From Ignavibacteria bacterium CG1_02_37_35 (GTDB taxonomy: Bacteria > Bacteroidota > Ignavibacteria > Ignavibacteriales > Ignavibacteriaceae): a stretch of 58,227 nucleotides of DNA. The position numbers were made by a program, and so were the translations under genes. Below are positions 8,662 through 17,787 of the stretch, piece after piece. Under the pieces are notes generated by a model. It was not told the DNA's origin. It ran no database searches and worked only from the letters and a program-made list of their open reading frames with translations. The DNA lies in assembly GCA_001871325.1 (NCBI GenBank), contig MNVA01000037.1, positions 1-58,227 of the forward strand. The letters are read 5' to 3'. Position 1 is the first letter of the stretch. Each line of letters begins with the position of its first letter.

Positions 8662-9879
8662 ATGATAAAATTACATCGAAATATTTGTGAAGGAATTCTA
8701 TTCAACCTCGACCAAATATTTTTTAAGAAAAAATTTGCGGATAAAGCAATTGAGCAATCGTTAAAATCCAATAAAAAATGGGGAAGCCGGGACAGAAAAT
8801 TTATTGCCGAAACAACCTATACAATCGTCCGCTATTGGCGTATGTTAAATGAGATGATGCGTATTAATGCTGAAGAAAACAGTGATTATCTCTGGAAACT
8901 TTTTGCCGGTTACCTTCTCTGGAAAAATATTCCTCTACCACTGTGGGATGAATTTTCTTCGATCGATAAAGATAAAATATCGATTGAAAAGAACAGCAGA
9001 CTGAATGAAAGAAAAATTAAAGAATCAATTCCCGATTGGCTTGATGAGTTGGGCGAAAAGGAATTAGGAAACAAATGGGATTCTGAAATTGCCGCGTTAA
9101 ATAAAGAAGCTCCGGTTATTCTTCGTGCTAATACTTTAAAAATTTCTAAAGAACAGCTGATAGAAAAATTTTTAGAGATCGGGATACAAACCTTTCCTCT
9201 TGATTTTACGAAGGATGCATTGCTTGTTGAACAGCGGCAAAATCTTTTTCAAACTCCCTATTTTAAAGAAGGATACTTTGAACTCCAGGACGCATCATCT
9301 CAGCTTGTTGCAAATTATTTAGATGTAAAACCAGGGATGCGTGTAGTTGATGCATGTGCCGGAGCGGGAGGTAAATCACTTCACATTGCAGCGCTGATGC
9401 AAAATAAAGGCAAAGTTCTCGCACTCGATACGGAAGAGTGGAAATTGAATGAATTAAAAAAACGTGCAAATAGAAACGGGATAAGCATTATTGAAACACG
9501 AACAATCACTTCTTCCAAAGTGATAAAACGTCTTGCGGATAGCGCTGACCGCGTGTTACTTGATGTTCCTTGTTCCGGCTTGGGAGTATTGCGCCGTAAT
9601 CCCGATGCAAAATGGAAACTAACGAACGAACGGATTGAAGAATTAAAATCTCTTCAGCAAAAAATATTGGAAAGTTATTCGACAATGGTAAAACCCAACG
9701 GGAAAATTGTTTATTCAACTTGCTCAATTCTTCCTTCGGAAAATGAGGGACAAATTGAACGATTTTTTTCGTCTGAAAGCAACCGTCAAAAGTTCAAACT
9801 AATCGAAGAAAGAAAAATTTCTCCGGCTGTGGATGGATTTGATGGATTTTATATTTCTGTGCTCCAACGGTTTGAATAA
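8662..9879 (+). CDS. rsmB: RsmB/NOP-family rRNA (cytosine-C5) methyltransferase
   Basis: A 405-residue S-adenosylmethionine-dependent RNA m5C methyltransferase. The N-terminal ~130 residues are helical and NusB-like, as in RsmB. The Rossmann domain shows the SAM loop DACAGAGGKSLHIAAL and LALDTEEWKLNEL. Motif IV DVPCSGLGVLRRNPDAKW contains one catalytic Cys, and motif VI YSTCSILPSENE contains the other. RsmB methylates C967 of 16S rRNA in Escherichia coli; RsmF-like specificity cannot be excluded by eye. It stands alone upstream of the dcw promoter region. A weak GGAA-AAA-TTCC hairpin followed by T-rich sequence just past its stop might end transcription. Confidence 0.87.
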   Translation: MIKLHRNICEGILFNLDQIFFKKKFADKAIEQSLKSNKKWGSRDRKFIAETTYTIVRYWRMLNEMMRINAEENSDYLWKLFAGYLLWKNIPLPLWDEFSSIDKDKISIEKNSRLNERKIKESIPDWLDELGEKELGNKWDSEIAALNKEAPVILRANTLKISKEQLIEKFLEIGIQTFPLDFTKDALLVEQRQNLFQTPYFKEGYFELQDASSQLVANYLDVKPGMRVVDACAGAGGKSLHIAALMQNKGKVLALDTEEWKLNELKKRANRNGISIIETRTITSSKVIKRLADSADRVLLDVPCSGLGVLRRNPDAKWKLTNERIEELKSLQQKILESYSTMVKPNGKIVYSTCSILPSENEGQIERFFSSESNRQKFKLIEERKISPAVDGFDGFYISVLQRFE

Positions 9880-10045
9880 AAATGGTGGGGAAAAATTCCT
9901 ATTTTTCATTTCTTTTAATAACCCACTTTAATTCAATTTCTTTATCCTCATTGTTTACAATAAGTTACCCCTTAAAAATCTTCCTAACTACATAAAAATA
10001 AATAAGTTATCAGAAAAAAAACTTCACCATTTTAAAAGATTTTCC

Positions 10046-10100
10046 TTGACTTTGCCGAAAAAAATCACTTATTTTGGGAGGTAGTGGGAGAAAGTGGTTT
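10046..10100 (+). promoter_or_regulatory. dcw promoter with three MraZ-binding boxes
   Basis: A promoter-like pair, TTGACT (10046-10051) and TTATTT (10069-10074) with a 17-bp spacer, runs straight into three direct repeats spaced exactly 10 bp: TGGGAG at 10075, TGGGAG at 10085 and TGGTTT at 10095. MraZ of other bacteria binds TGGG-type repeats with this spacing upstream of its own gene. The boxes lie at the expected transcription start, so MraZ could block initiation of the whole cluster. The mraZ start codon is 30 bases further on. Confidence 0.75.
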
Positions 10101-10129
10101 AAAAATCCAATTATGTAAGGAAGAGTAAG

Positions 10130-10570
10130 TTGTTCAAAGGTCAGTTTTTACATTCAATAGATAGCAAAGGAAGATTAAGTCTCCCTGCACGTTTACGAAA
10201 AAATGTGGCGCAAGACGCTGATAATTCTTTTGTAATGACATTAGGAATTGATAAGTGTATCGAAGTCTATCCTAAAGATCAATGGAAGTTGATAGAAGAA
10301 AAACTTTTAAAATTAAACTTCTTCGATCCAAAAGAAGCAAGACTGCTCCGCATGATGTTACAGAATGCACATGAGGATACGATGGATGCTCAATCAAGGA
10401 TTTTAATCCCGCAGTTGCTTTTGGAGTATGCCGGAATAAAGAATGAGGTTAAAATAATTGGGATACTTAAAAAAATCGAGCTGTGGGCGCCCGAAACCTA
10501 TGATGGATATATTTCAAGCTCTCCCGAAACCTTTGAACAAATTGCATCCCAAGTTATGAGAATGGAATGA
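10130..10570 (+). CDS. mraZ: Transcriptional regulator MraZ
   Basis: The 146-residue protein has two SpoVT/AbrB-like swapped-hairpin halves: the first with DSKGRLSLPARLRK near residue 12, the second with DAQSRILIPQLLLEYA near residue 90. MraZ forms a ring that binds the repeats just upstream and represses the dcw cluster. The TTG at 10130 gives the canonical N terminus (MFKGQF) and follows an AGGAAG ribosome-binding motif. It overlaps rsmH by 4 bases (ATGA) and is the first gene of the operon. Confidence 0.95.
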   Translation: MFKGQFLHSIDSKGRLSLPARLRKNVAQDADNSFVMTLGIDKCIEVYPKDQWKLIEEKLLKLNFFDPKEARLLRMMLQNAHEDTMDAQSRILIPQLLLEYAGIKNEVKIIGILKKIELWAPETYDGYISSSPETFEQIASQVMRME

Positions 10571-11493
10571 CCGAACAATTGCATCAACCGGTTTTATTGA
10601 ATGAATCCGTCAGTTTGCTTATCAGCAATAAGTCCGGGAAATATTTTGACGGAACACTGGGTTTTGGCGGGCACTCGGAAGCGTTCTTACAACATTTAAA
10701 CGATGATGCCCTTTTAGCCGCCACAGATGTGGATGAAACCGCTTTCAGCTATTGCCAAAAAGAATTTGTGAATGAAGAGCGTATGAAAATATATAATTTT
10801 AATTTTACTCAGATCGACAGCGTTGCAAAATTAGAAATGATTGACGGATTCGATGGAATTTTTGCAGACCTCGGTGTTTCTTCATATCAGTTAGATAATG
10901 TTGAAAAGGGATTTACGTTTCGTTCGGAAGCTCCGCTGGATTTACGCATGAATAAAAATTTAGCGATCAGCGCTGCTGATGTACTCAACACATTTGAAGA
11001 AGAGGAACTCACTGAAATATTTTATAAGTATGGTGAAGAGAAAAATTCAAGGAAAATAGCGAAATCAATTATTGAACAAAGAGGCTTCAAGAAATTTCAA
11101 ACTTCTTCAGATCTTGTTGAAATAATTGAACAATTGACGCCGCAATATTTCGTTGTGAAAACACTTGCACGAATTTTTCAAGCATTACGAATTTATGTAA
11201 ACGATGAGTTGACCGCGTTAAAAACTTTTCTTTCTAAAGCAGTTGATCTTCTTTTACCCGGAGGCCGCATCGTCATTTTAACGTATCATTCATTAGAAGA
11301 CAGAATTGTTAAAGACTTTTTCAAATTTGAAGAATCCTCATGCATTTGTCCGCCTGATTTCCCGGTCTGCACCTGCAGTAAGGTAAGTAGATTAAAGTTT
11401 CTTATGAAAAAGCCAATACTGCCAACCGAAGATGAAATATTATTGAACAACAGAGCAAGAAGCGCAAAATTAAGGGCGGCAGAAAAAAAATGA
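10567..11493 (+). CDS. rsmH: 16S rRNA (cytosine-N4)-methyltransferase RsmH
   Basis: The 308-residue enzyme (MraW) methylates N4 of C1402 in 16S rRNA. It starts with the family hallmark HQPVLLNESV, followed by the SAM loop DGTLGFGGHSEAFL. Further motifs are DGIFADLGVSSYQLD, RSEAPLDLRMN and ILTYHSLEDRIVKDFF. The length is normal. It is second in the dcw operon, overlapping mraZ upstream and ftsL downstream by ATGA junctions, which suggests translational coupling. Confidence 0.95.
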   Translation: MTEQLHQPVLLNESVSLLISNKSGKYFDGTLGFGGHSEAFLQHLNDDALLAATDVDETAFSYCQKEFVNEERMKIYNFNFTQIDSVAKLEMIDGFDGIFADLGVSSYQLDNVEKGFTFRSEAPLDLRMNKNLAISAADVLNTFEEEELTEIFYKYGEEKNSRKIAKSIIEQRGFKKFQTSSDLVEIIEQLTPQYFVVKTLARIFQALRIYVNDELTALKTFLSKAVDLLLPGGRIVILTYHSLEDRIVKDFFKFEESSCICPPDFPVCTCSKVSRLKFLMKKPILPTEDEILLNNRARSAKLRAAEKK

Positions 11494-11813
11494 ACGGTAA
11501 GCATGACCATCAATTACTTAATGTAATCATTACGTTTGTGACAGCAATTTTACTGCTTCTTGGGTATGTGGGATTAAAACTTCGTATTGACTCAATGAAA
11601 AAAGAAGCAGTAATAACTAATGAACAAATAAAACAGCTGCAAAATCAAAAAACAAAACTCTTTGCAGATGCCCAATTCTTAAGTTCAGAAGAAAGGATAG
11701 TCCCGATTGCTGTCGCGGAATTGCAGCTCGAAAGAAGAGTTCCGTTTTATTCTGTTTCCATCTCAACTAGCGATTTACAAAATTTTGTAGGATCCGGAGA
11801 GACCCCTGAATGA
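11490..11813 (+). CDS. ftsL: FtsL-like division protein
   Basis: A 107-residue bitopic protein with a short cytoplasmic N terminus, one membrane helix (about residues 9-28) and a periplasmic coiled coil (about 30-60). FtsL joins FtsQ/FtsB to activate the FtsW-FtsI synthase at the septum. The sequence is too divergent to identify by motif alone. The call rests on topology and on its exact position between rsmH and ftsI, with ATGA overlaps at both ends. Confidence 0.75.
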   Translation: MNGKHDHQLLNVIITFVTAILLLLGYVGLKLRIDSMKKEAVITNEQIKQLQNQKTKLFADAQFLSSEERIVPIAVAELQLERRVPFYSVSISTSDLQNFVGSGETPE

Positions 11814-13807
11814 ACAATAATAGATTGCTGTTTGTCGTCATTTTTGTTTTTTTAGGTTTTCTCACACTTGTGTTTAGGCTGTACAACATCCAAATTTTAC
11901 ATAATGTTGAATATGGGGCATATGCCGAAATCCAAAACAAGGGAGTTCAAACAATTCTTGCACAACGCGGTTTAATTTATGATTGCAACGGGCTTGTGCT
12001 CTCATTCAATAAAAATGAAGTTTCTTTTTTTGTTGATGTAAAGTCAGCAAGAAAAAATGACAAACTGGAAATTGCTGAGTTGTTTTCGGGTCTCCTTGGG
12101 TATTCTTCCGAACACTATCTTGACATGATGAAGACTGCTAAAAGAAGAAATGTTTGCATTGCAAAAAAAGTCAGTTCAGAAAAAGCTTTAGCTTTAAAGA
12201 AAGCAAGAATTAATGGATTGAAATTTGAGGAAGACCCTTCGAGGGTTTACCAGTATGACAATTTTGCATCGCACATTTTAGGATATGTAAACGCCTCATT
12301 CTCTGGCGCCGACGGAATTGAAAAGTATTTTAACGATCAATTAAAAGGTGTTGACGGAAGCCGCATCATTTTGAAAGACGCGCGCGGTGAAATGATAACT
12401 GTCTTAGAAGAATCTGTCATTCCGCCTGCTCCCGGTAATTCAATTTATTTAACCATAGATAAATCATATCAAGTAATTTTAGAAAGCGCGTTAAAAAAAG
12501 CTGCAATTGAAAACATGGCAGAAAATGCTATCGGGATTATAATGGATCCGGCAAGCGGGAAAATACTCGCATTGGCAAGTAGTGATGATTACAATCTCAA
12601 TTTTTATAACACCGCCGGAGATTCAGTTAAACGGGATAAGGTCATTGCTGATATGTATGAACCCGGTTCAACTTTCAAAGCAATTTCAATGGCAGCATTT
12701 TTAGATAAAAAAACATGCTCACCCGAAGATAAAGTCTTTGGAGAAAACGGAAGTTATAAATTTAAAAATATCACTATTAAAGATTCGCATAATTCCGGAT
12801 GGATGTCAGTGAAGGATGTGTTTGTGCATTCAAGTAATATTGGGATGTCGAAGCTTTCACAACGGATTGACCCAAGATCATTTTATCTTTATTTACGAGA
12901 TTTCGGGATTGGAAATTATACTGATATTCCTTTGCCGGGAGAAGCAAAAGGAAATTTGAAGAATCCGGACAGTTGGTCTGATTACACTAAATCATCCATT
13001 TCGTTTGGCTACGAAGTAGCCGTTACTCCCATTCAATTAACTACAGCCTATGCTGCTATAATTAATGGAGGAAAATTATTTCAGCCGCAGTTGGTTGATA
13101 AAATTACAACAAATGATGGTGAAACAATTAACTCTTTTAAACCGAAGTTTGTAAGGCAGGTGCTTAAAAATGAAACTTCCCGATTAATGCGTGAATTTTT
13201 TGTTTCTGCCATCGAAGAGGGTACGGGGAAAAAAGCCAAACTTTCCTTCTGTACTGCCGGCGGAAAGACAGGCACATCAAGACAATTAATTGGAGGAAGA
13301 TATTCAACACAAAAATATAATTCTTCATTTATCGGATTTTTCCCGGCAGACAACCCAAAATATCTGATTTATATTTTAGTAAACGCTCCCAAACAAAACA
13401 GTTATTACGGCGGTGATGTTGCCGCTCCGGTTTTTAAAGAAATAGCCACAAAAATTATTTCATTAAATCCGGGATTGAAAAATAAACATGATGAAAAAAA
13501 AGATGAAACAATTTTTTCTTACGATGCGCTTAATCGCTCCCCAAAAGCAGGATTAATCTTTGCTGACTCAAGGCAGTCTCAACAAGAGGTTGAGGGATTT
13601 GATTTTTCAAAAAAAATTATGCCTAACTTAGAAGGAAAGTCACTTCGTGAAGCAATTAGAATTCTCTCTATGTTTAGAATGAAATGTGAAATCACCGGAA
13701 GTGGAAGAATTATTTCTCAAAGTATTCTTGCAGGAACATCAATTAAAAAAGGAATGTTCTGTAAACTTACAGCACAAGATGAAACAAACGGAATTTCGCT
13801 TAACTAA
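11810..13807 (+). CDS. ftsI: Septal peptidoglycan transpeptidase FtsI (PBP3) with PASTA domain
   Basis: A 665-residue class B penicillin-binding protein. An N-terminal signal anchor (about residues 5-24) and pedestal precede the transpeptidase domain. The catalytic motifs are present: STFK with Ser287 and Lys290, SSN at 341-343, and KTGTS at 486-490. A C-terminal PASTA-like domain (about residues 605-660, KIMPNLEGKSLREAIRILS) is added; FtsI of Escherichia coli lacks it, while Spo VD-like enzymes have it. The usual RGxIxDRNG motif reads RGLIYDCNG here. It cross-links septal peptidoglycan together with FtsW. It overlaps ftsL by ATGA and murE by TAATG. Confidence 0.95.
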   Translation: MNNNRLLFVVIFVFLGFLTLVFRLYNIQILHNVEYGAYAEIQNKGVQTILAQRGLIYDCNGLVLSFNKNEVSFFVDVKSARKNDKLEIAELFSGLLGYSSEHYLDMMKTAKRRNVCIAKKVSSEKALALKKARINGLKFEEDPSRVYQYDNFASHILGYVNASFSGADGIEKYFNDQLKGVDGSRIILKDARGEMITVLEESVIPPAPGNSIYLTIDKSYQVILESALKKAAIENMAENAIGIIMDPASGKILALASSDDYNLNFYNTAGDSVKRDKVIADMYEPGSTFKAISMAAFLDKKTCSPEDKVFGENGSYKFKNITIKDSHNSGWMSVKDVFVHSSNIGMSKLSQRIDPRSFYLYLRDFGIGNYTDIPLPGEAKGNLKNPDSWSDYTKSSISFGYEVAVTPIQLTTAYAAIINGGKLFQPQLVDKITTNDGETINSFKPKFVRQVLKNETSRLMREFFVSAIEEGTGKKAKLSFCTAGGKTGTSRQLIGGRYSTQKYNSSFIGFFPADNPKYLIYILVNAPKQNSYYGGDVAAPVFKEIATKIISLNPGLKNKHDEKKDETIFSYDALNRSPKAGLIFADSRQSQQEVEGFDFSKKIMPNLEGKSLREAIRILSMFRMKCEITGSGRIISQSILAGTSIKKGMFCKLTAQDETNGISLN

Positions 13808-15279
13808 TGGAATTAACTCAACTTCTAAATAACGTCCATACAATTCAAGTTACCGGCGAGGTGCAGCGGAAGGATGTCAGCGGCATTTTTTACGATTCCC
13901 GTCGTGTTAAAGTCAACTCGATTTTCGTTGCAATCAAAGGTTTTACGAACGACGGACACAAATTCATTGCTGATGCGATTAATAAGGGAGCGATTGCGGT
14001 CGTAATAGAAGATACTAACTCAATTCCGGAACACTATTTTCATCTAAAAAAGATCGCAAGGATTCTCGTTCCTAATTCACGAAAAGCTTTGGCGGAAATT
14101 TCAAAAGCATTTTACAAAGAAGCTGCTTCGAAACTATTTTCTTATGCCGTTACCGGAACGAACGGGAAAACGACTACAACATTTCTCCTTAAAAATATTT
14201 TAGAAAAAGCTGGAAAGAAAACAGGGCTTCTCGGCACTATTATAAATGTTATCGGCAAGAAAATAATTGAATCGAGCATGACCACACCGGAATCTTCCGA
14301 TTTGCACGAATTGTTTTTTTCGATGGTTGCAGAAAAATGTGATTCTGTAGTAATGGAGACCTCCTCTCACTCACTGGCGCTTGAGCGGGTTTATGGAATT
14401 CCTTTTAATGTTGCAATCTTTTCAAATATTACTTCGGATCATCTTGACTTCCACAAGACATTTGAAAATTATCTGGATGCAAAGAAAAAACTATTTGATG
14501 GTCTCTCAGGGCATTCATTCGCAGTAGTTAATTGTGACGACATCAATTATTTAGATTTAGTTAAAAACTGCAAAGCAAAAATTTTAACTTACGGCAAAAA
14601 TGAAAATGCAGATTTTAGAGTTTCAAATATATCATTCAATCTAACGGGAACCCGTTTTTCATTATTTAATCACGGGGAAGAATACAAAGTTGAAACTCCG
14701 CTGATAGGTGAATTTAACGCTTACAATGCAGCTTCGGCATTTGCTGCCGCTTTTGTCGGAGGTATAGCTGTTGAACAAATTCTTGAAGGAATTAAAACTA
14801 TTCCGCTTGTTCCGGGAAGGTTTGAGATTGTTTCGGGGAAATCTAAAAAAGCGGTTATTGATTATTCACACACCGCAGACAGCTTAGAAAAAGCGATTAG
14901 TAATTTGAGAAAAGTAATCTCGGCAGAAAATAAATTGGTTACGGTTTTCGGATGCGGTGGAAATCGTGACGTAACTAAGCGTCCGGAAATGGGAAGAATT
15001 GCAACAGAGCTGAGTGACTTCGTAATTATTACAAACGATAATCCGCGCAATGAAAATCCAAGGATGATTATTGCTGATATCGAAAAAGGGATCTCAAAAA
15101 CCAATTACGAAATCATTTTGAATAGGGAAGAAGCCATTAAAAAAGCAATTACCGGGAGTGATGATTCTTCTGTCGTGCTGATTGCAGGAAAGGGACATGA
15201 AAATTACCAAATAATTCAAGGTGTTAAATCCCATTTCTCTGATAAAGAAGTTGCTGAAAAATATTTGGCGGGTAGTTAA
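13807..15279 (+). CDS. murE: UDP-MurNAc-tripeptide ligase MurE (meso-DAP type)
   Basis: The 490-residue cytoplasmic ATP-dependent ligase adds the third amino acid to UDP-MurNAc-L-Ala-D-Glu. It shows SRRVKVNSIFVAIKG in the N-terminal domain, the P-loop TGTNGKTTTTFLL, and METSSHSLALERV in the central domain. The C-terminal domain contains TNDNPRNENP: the DNPR motif is the known signature for meso-diaminopimelate, so the peptidoglycan is probably DAP-type. The ATG overlaps the ftsI stop by one base. Confidence 0.96.
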   Translation: MELTQLLNNVHTIQVTGEVQRKDVSGIFYDSRRVKVNSIFVAIKGFTNDGHKFIADAINKGAIAVVIEDTNSIPEHYFHLKKIARILVPNSRKALAEISKAFYKEAASKLFSYAVTGTNGKTTTTFLLKNILEKAGKKTGLLGTIINVIGKKIIESSMTTPESSDLHELFFSMVAEKCDSVVMETSSHSLALERVYGIPFNVAIFSNITSDHLDFHKTFENYLDAKKKLFDGLSGHSFAVVNCDDINYLDLVKNCKAKILTYGKNENADFRVSNISFNLTGTRFSLFNHGEEYKVETPLIGEFNAYNAASAFAAAFVGGIAVEQILEGIKTIPLVPGRFEIVSGKSKKAVIDYSHTADSLEKAISNLRKVISAENKLVTVFGCGGNRDVTKRPEMGRIATELSDFVIITNDNPRNENPRMIIADIEKGISKTNYEIILNREEAIKKAITGSDDSSVVLIAGKGHENYQIIQGVKSHFSDKEVAEKYLAGS

Positions 15280-15287
15280 GAAAAGCA

Positions 15288-16676
15288 ATGAAAAAAATAA
15301 TTATAACGCTAAATGATTTATTCAACTTGCCTACGGCATCAATTTATTGCCCGGATGGGTATAAATCTGCTGCACACGTTACCATAGATTCAAGAAAAGT
15401 ACAACCAAACTCAATCTTTGTAGCAATCAAAGGTGAAAAATTTAACGGGCATGATTTTGTTGATGAGGCGTTGGCAAAGGGCGCAAACGCGGTTGTCATT
15501 AATGAAGGTGAATTGAAAAAATATGAGAACAGTGAGGGAACAATTGTAACGGTCGAGAATACTGTTTATGCATTAGGTGATTTAGCGAATGTCTGGCGTA
15601 ACAAATTGTCGGCAAAAGTTATAGGAATCACCGGAAGTAACGGTAAAACGACAACAAAAGAAATGCTTTCAGTATTACTCGCCGAACGATTTAAAGTCCA
15701 GGCAACGGTTGGCAATAACAATAATCATATCGGCGTACCGCTGACTATTTTTTCTTGCAGCTCTCAGCATCAAATACTTATTGCCGAAACCGGTACAAAC
15801 CATTTTGGAGAAATCGCCTATTCAGCAAAAATTCTTCAACCCAACTTCGCATTGATAACAAACATCGGCGCTTCACATTTAGAATATTTGAAAGATCTTC
15901 AAGGAGTAAGGAAAGAAAAAATATCTTTATTCGATGAAACAAAAAAGAATAAAGGGTTGGTCTTTATTAACTTTGACGATTCACGCTTGAACTCGTTGAC
16001 AACGAAATATAGAAATATTTCATTTGGTTTTGATAATGGAGCTGATGTTCAAGCGTCAATGAAAGGCTGCACTAAAGATGGAAGAATTATTCTTCGAATT
16101 CATAACAAAAAAACGACGATTGAGTGTGTTTCTCCTTTATTGGGGGAACATAATGCGAAAAATTTAATCGCTGCAATTGCTGTTGCATTAAAACTTGGAT
16201 TGACAAAAAACGAAATCTTTGCCGGAATTGCAAAAATTAAACCGATAAAACAGCGGCTTGTAAGCAAAATATTTGAAAATGTTTTATTGATTGATGACAC
16301 TTATAATGCCAATCCTCAGTCAATGAGAGCCGCATTTGAAACGATGAAATCCATTTCACTGTATCCAAAAAAAATTGCAATACTTGGCGATATGTTTGAA
16401 CTTGGGACTGATTCGAAAAAAGAACATGAACTTTTAACAGCATCCATTAAAAAAAATAAGATCAATGACGTTTATCTTTTGGGAAAAGGGATGAAGTTTC
16501 TTTCTAAAAAACTTCAAGATGAAAAGATCATTTGTAAGCATTTTGCATCTCGAGAAAAGTTAGAGCAATTTCTTGAAGGTCATCCCTTCCAAAATGCTGT
16601 GGTAATTGTAAAAGGTTCGCGGGGGATGAAAATGGAAGATTTTGTTCATCAATTAGAATGCAAGTTGGGAAAATAA
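15288..16676 (+). CDS. murF: UDP-MurNAc-tripeptide D-alanyl-D-alanine ligase MurF
   Basis: The 462-residue ligase completes the UDP-MurNAc-pentapeptide by adding D-Ala-D-Ala. The N-terminal domain has TIDSRKVQPNSIFVAIKGEKFNGHDF. The ATP-binding loop GITGSNGKTTTKEML and the central IAETGTNHFGEI follow, and the C-terminal domain contains DDTYNANPQSMRAA and AILGDMFELG, both typical of MurF. It lies 8 bases after murE and shares one base with the mraY start. Confidence 0.96.
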   Translation: MKKIIITLNDLFNLPTASIYCPDGYKSAAHVTIDSRKVQPNSIFVAIKGEKFNGHDFVDEALAKGANAVVINEGELKKYENSEGTIVTVENTVYALGDLANVWRNKLSAKVIGITGSNGKTTTKEMLSVLLAERFKVQATVGNNNNHIGVPLTIFSCSSQHQILIAETGTNHFGEIAYSAKILQPNFALITNIGASHLEYLKDLQGVRKEKISLFDETKKNKGLVFINFDDSRLNSLTTKYRNISFGFDNGADVQASMKGCTKDGRIILRIHNKKTTIECVSPLLGEHNAKNLIAAIAVALKLGLTKNEIFAGIAKIKPIKQRLVSKIFENVLLIDDTYNANPQSMRAAFETMKSISLYPKKIAILGDMFELGTDSKKEHELLTASIKKNKINDVYLLGKGMKFLSKKLQDEKIICKHFASREKLEQFLEGHPFQNAVVIVKGSRGMKMEDFVHQLECKLGK

Positions 16677-17785
16677 TGCTTTACTATTTTCTTGAATATA
16701 TTAATAAAACGTTTAATCCGCCAGGGTTTGATGTCTTCAGATTCTTGACATTCCGCAGTGCGTTAGCCGCTATTTCAGCATTATTGATTTCATTGCTCTT
16801 TGCACCAAGGATAATTAGACTGCTTCAAAAAAATCAAATCGGTGAGGCAAAAAAAGCCGATGGACCCAAGAATCATTGGTCAAAAGCCGGTACGCCGACT
16901 ATGGGTGGATTAATAATTATTTCTTCAATCGTAATACCTGTTTTACTTTGGAGCGATATTAAAAGTGTATATATCATTTTAGTGTTGGCAGGAACAGTCT
17001 GGTTAAGTTTAGTTGGATTTCTAGATGATTATCTCAAAGTTGTAAAAAAACTACCCAACGGTTTAATTGCACGCTATAAACTTCTTGGACAAGTGATCAT
17101 TGGTCTTGTCGTTGGTATCGTTATCTGGTATTCACCCGAATTTGCCGGGAAAAGCACGCTCACCACAATTCCATTTTTAAAAGACATGAATTTCGATTTC
17201 TCTTTTTTCTATATTCCTGTTGTTATATTTATTGTCACCGCAACTTCAAATGCCGTAAATCTAACCGATGGGCTCGACGGGTTGGCGATAGGAAATATCA
17301 TGATAGTGATGATTGCGCTGGCAATAATCAGTTATGTTAGTGGAAACGTAAGGTATGCCGATTACTTAAACATTATGTATTTACGCGGCTCCGGTGAACT
17401 TACGGTTTTTATCGCGGCGGTCATAGGTGCTTCACTTGGATTTCTTTGGTATAATTTTTATCCGGCGCAAGTATTTATGGGGGATACCGGCTCCCTGGCT
17501 CTTGGTGGCGCCTTGGGAATATTGGTAGTTCTGATAAAAAAAGAATTTCTCCTGCCGATTCTCGGCGGAATCTTTTTTATCGAAACTGTTTCGGTAATTA
17601 TTCAGCGCGTTTATTTCAAATACACAAAAAAGAAATATGGTGCTGGAAGAAGAGTTTTTAAGATGGCGCCTATTCATCACCATTTTGAAATGCTGGGATG
17701 GCCTGAACCGAAAATTGTAATGCGTTTTTATATCATTGCAATAATTTTGGCAATCATCAGTTTAGCTTCATTTAAAATTAGATAA
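16676..17785 (+). CDS. mraY: Phospho-MurNAc-pentapeptide transferase MraY
   Basis: This multi-spanning membrane enzyme transfers phospho-MurNAc-pentapeptide to undecaprenyl phosphate, making lipid I. I choose the ATG at 16676 (369 residues), which forms a TAATG junction with murF; a start 18 bases upstream would lie inside murF and add six atypical residues. Visible motifs are GTPTMGGLIIISS, the Asp-Asp in GFLDDYLKV, NAVNLTDGLDGLAIG, and the His-rich APIHHHFEMLGWPE near the C terminus. About ten hydrophobic segments are present. Confidence 0.95.
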   Translation: MLYYFLEYINKTFNPPGFDVFRFLTFRSALAAISALLISLLFAPRIIRLLQKNQIGEAKKADGPKNHWSKAGTPTMGGLIIISSIVIPVLLWSDIKSVYIILVLAGTVWLSLVGFLDDYLKVVKKLPNGLIARYKLLGQVIIGLVVGIVIWYSPEFAGKSTLTTIPFLKDMNFDFSFFYIPVVIFIVTATSNAVNLTDGLDGLAIGNIMIVMIALAIISYVSGNVRYADYLNIMYLRGSGELTVFIAAVIGASLGFLWYNFYPAQVFMGDTGSLALGGALGILVVLIKKEFLLPILGGIFFIETVSVIIQRVYFKYTKKKYGAGRRVFKMAPIHHHFEMLGWPEPKIVMRFYIIAIILAIISLASFKIR

Positions 17786-17787
17786 CT

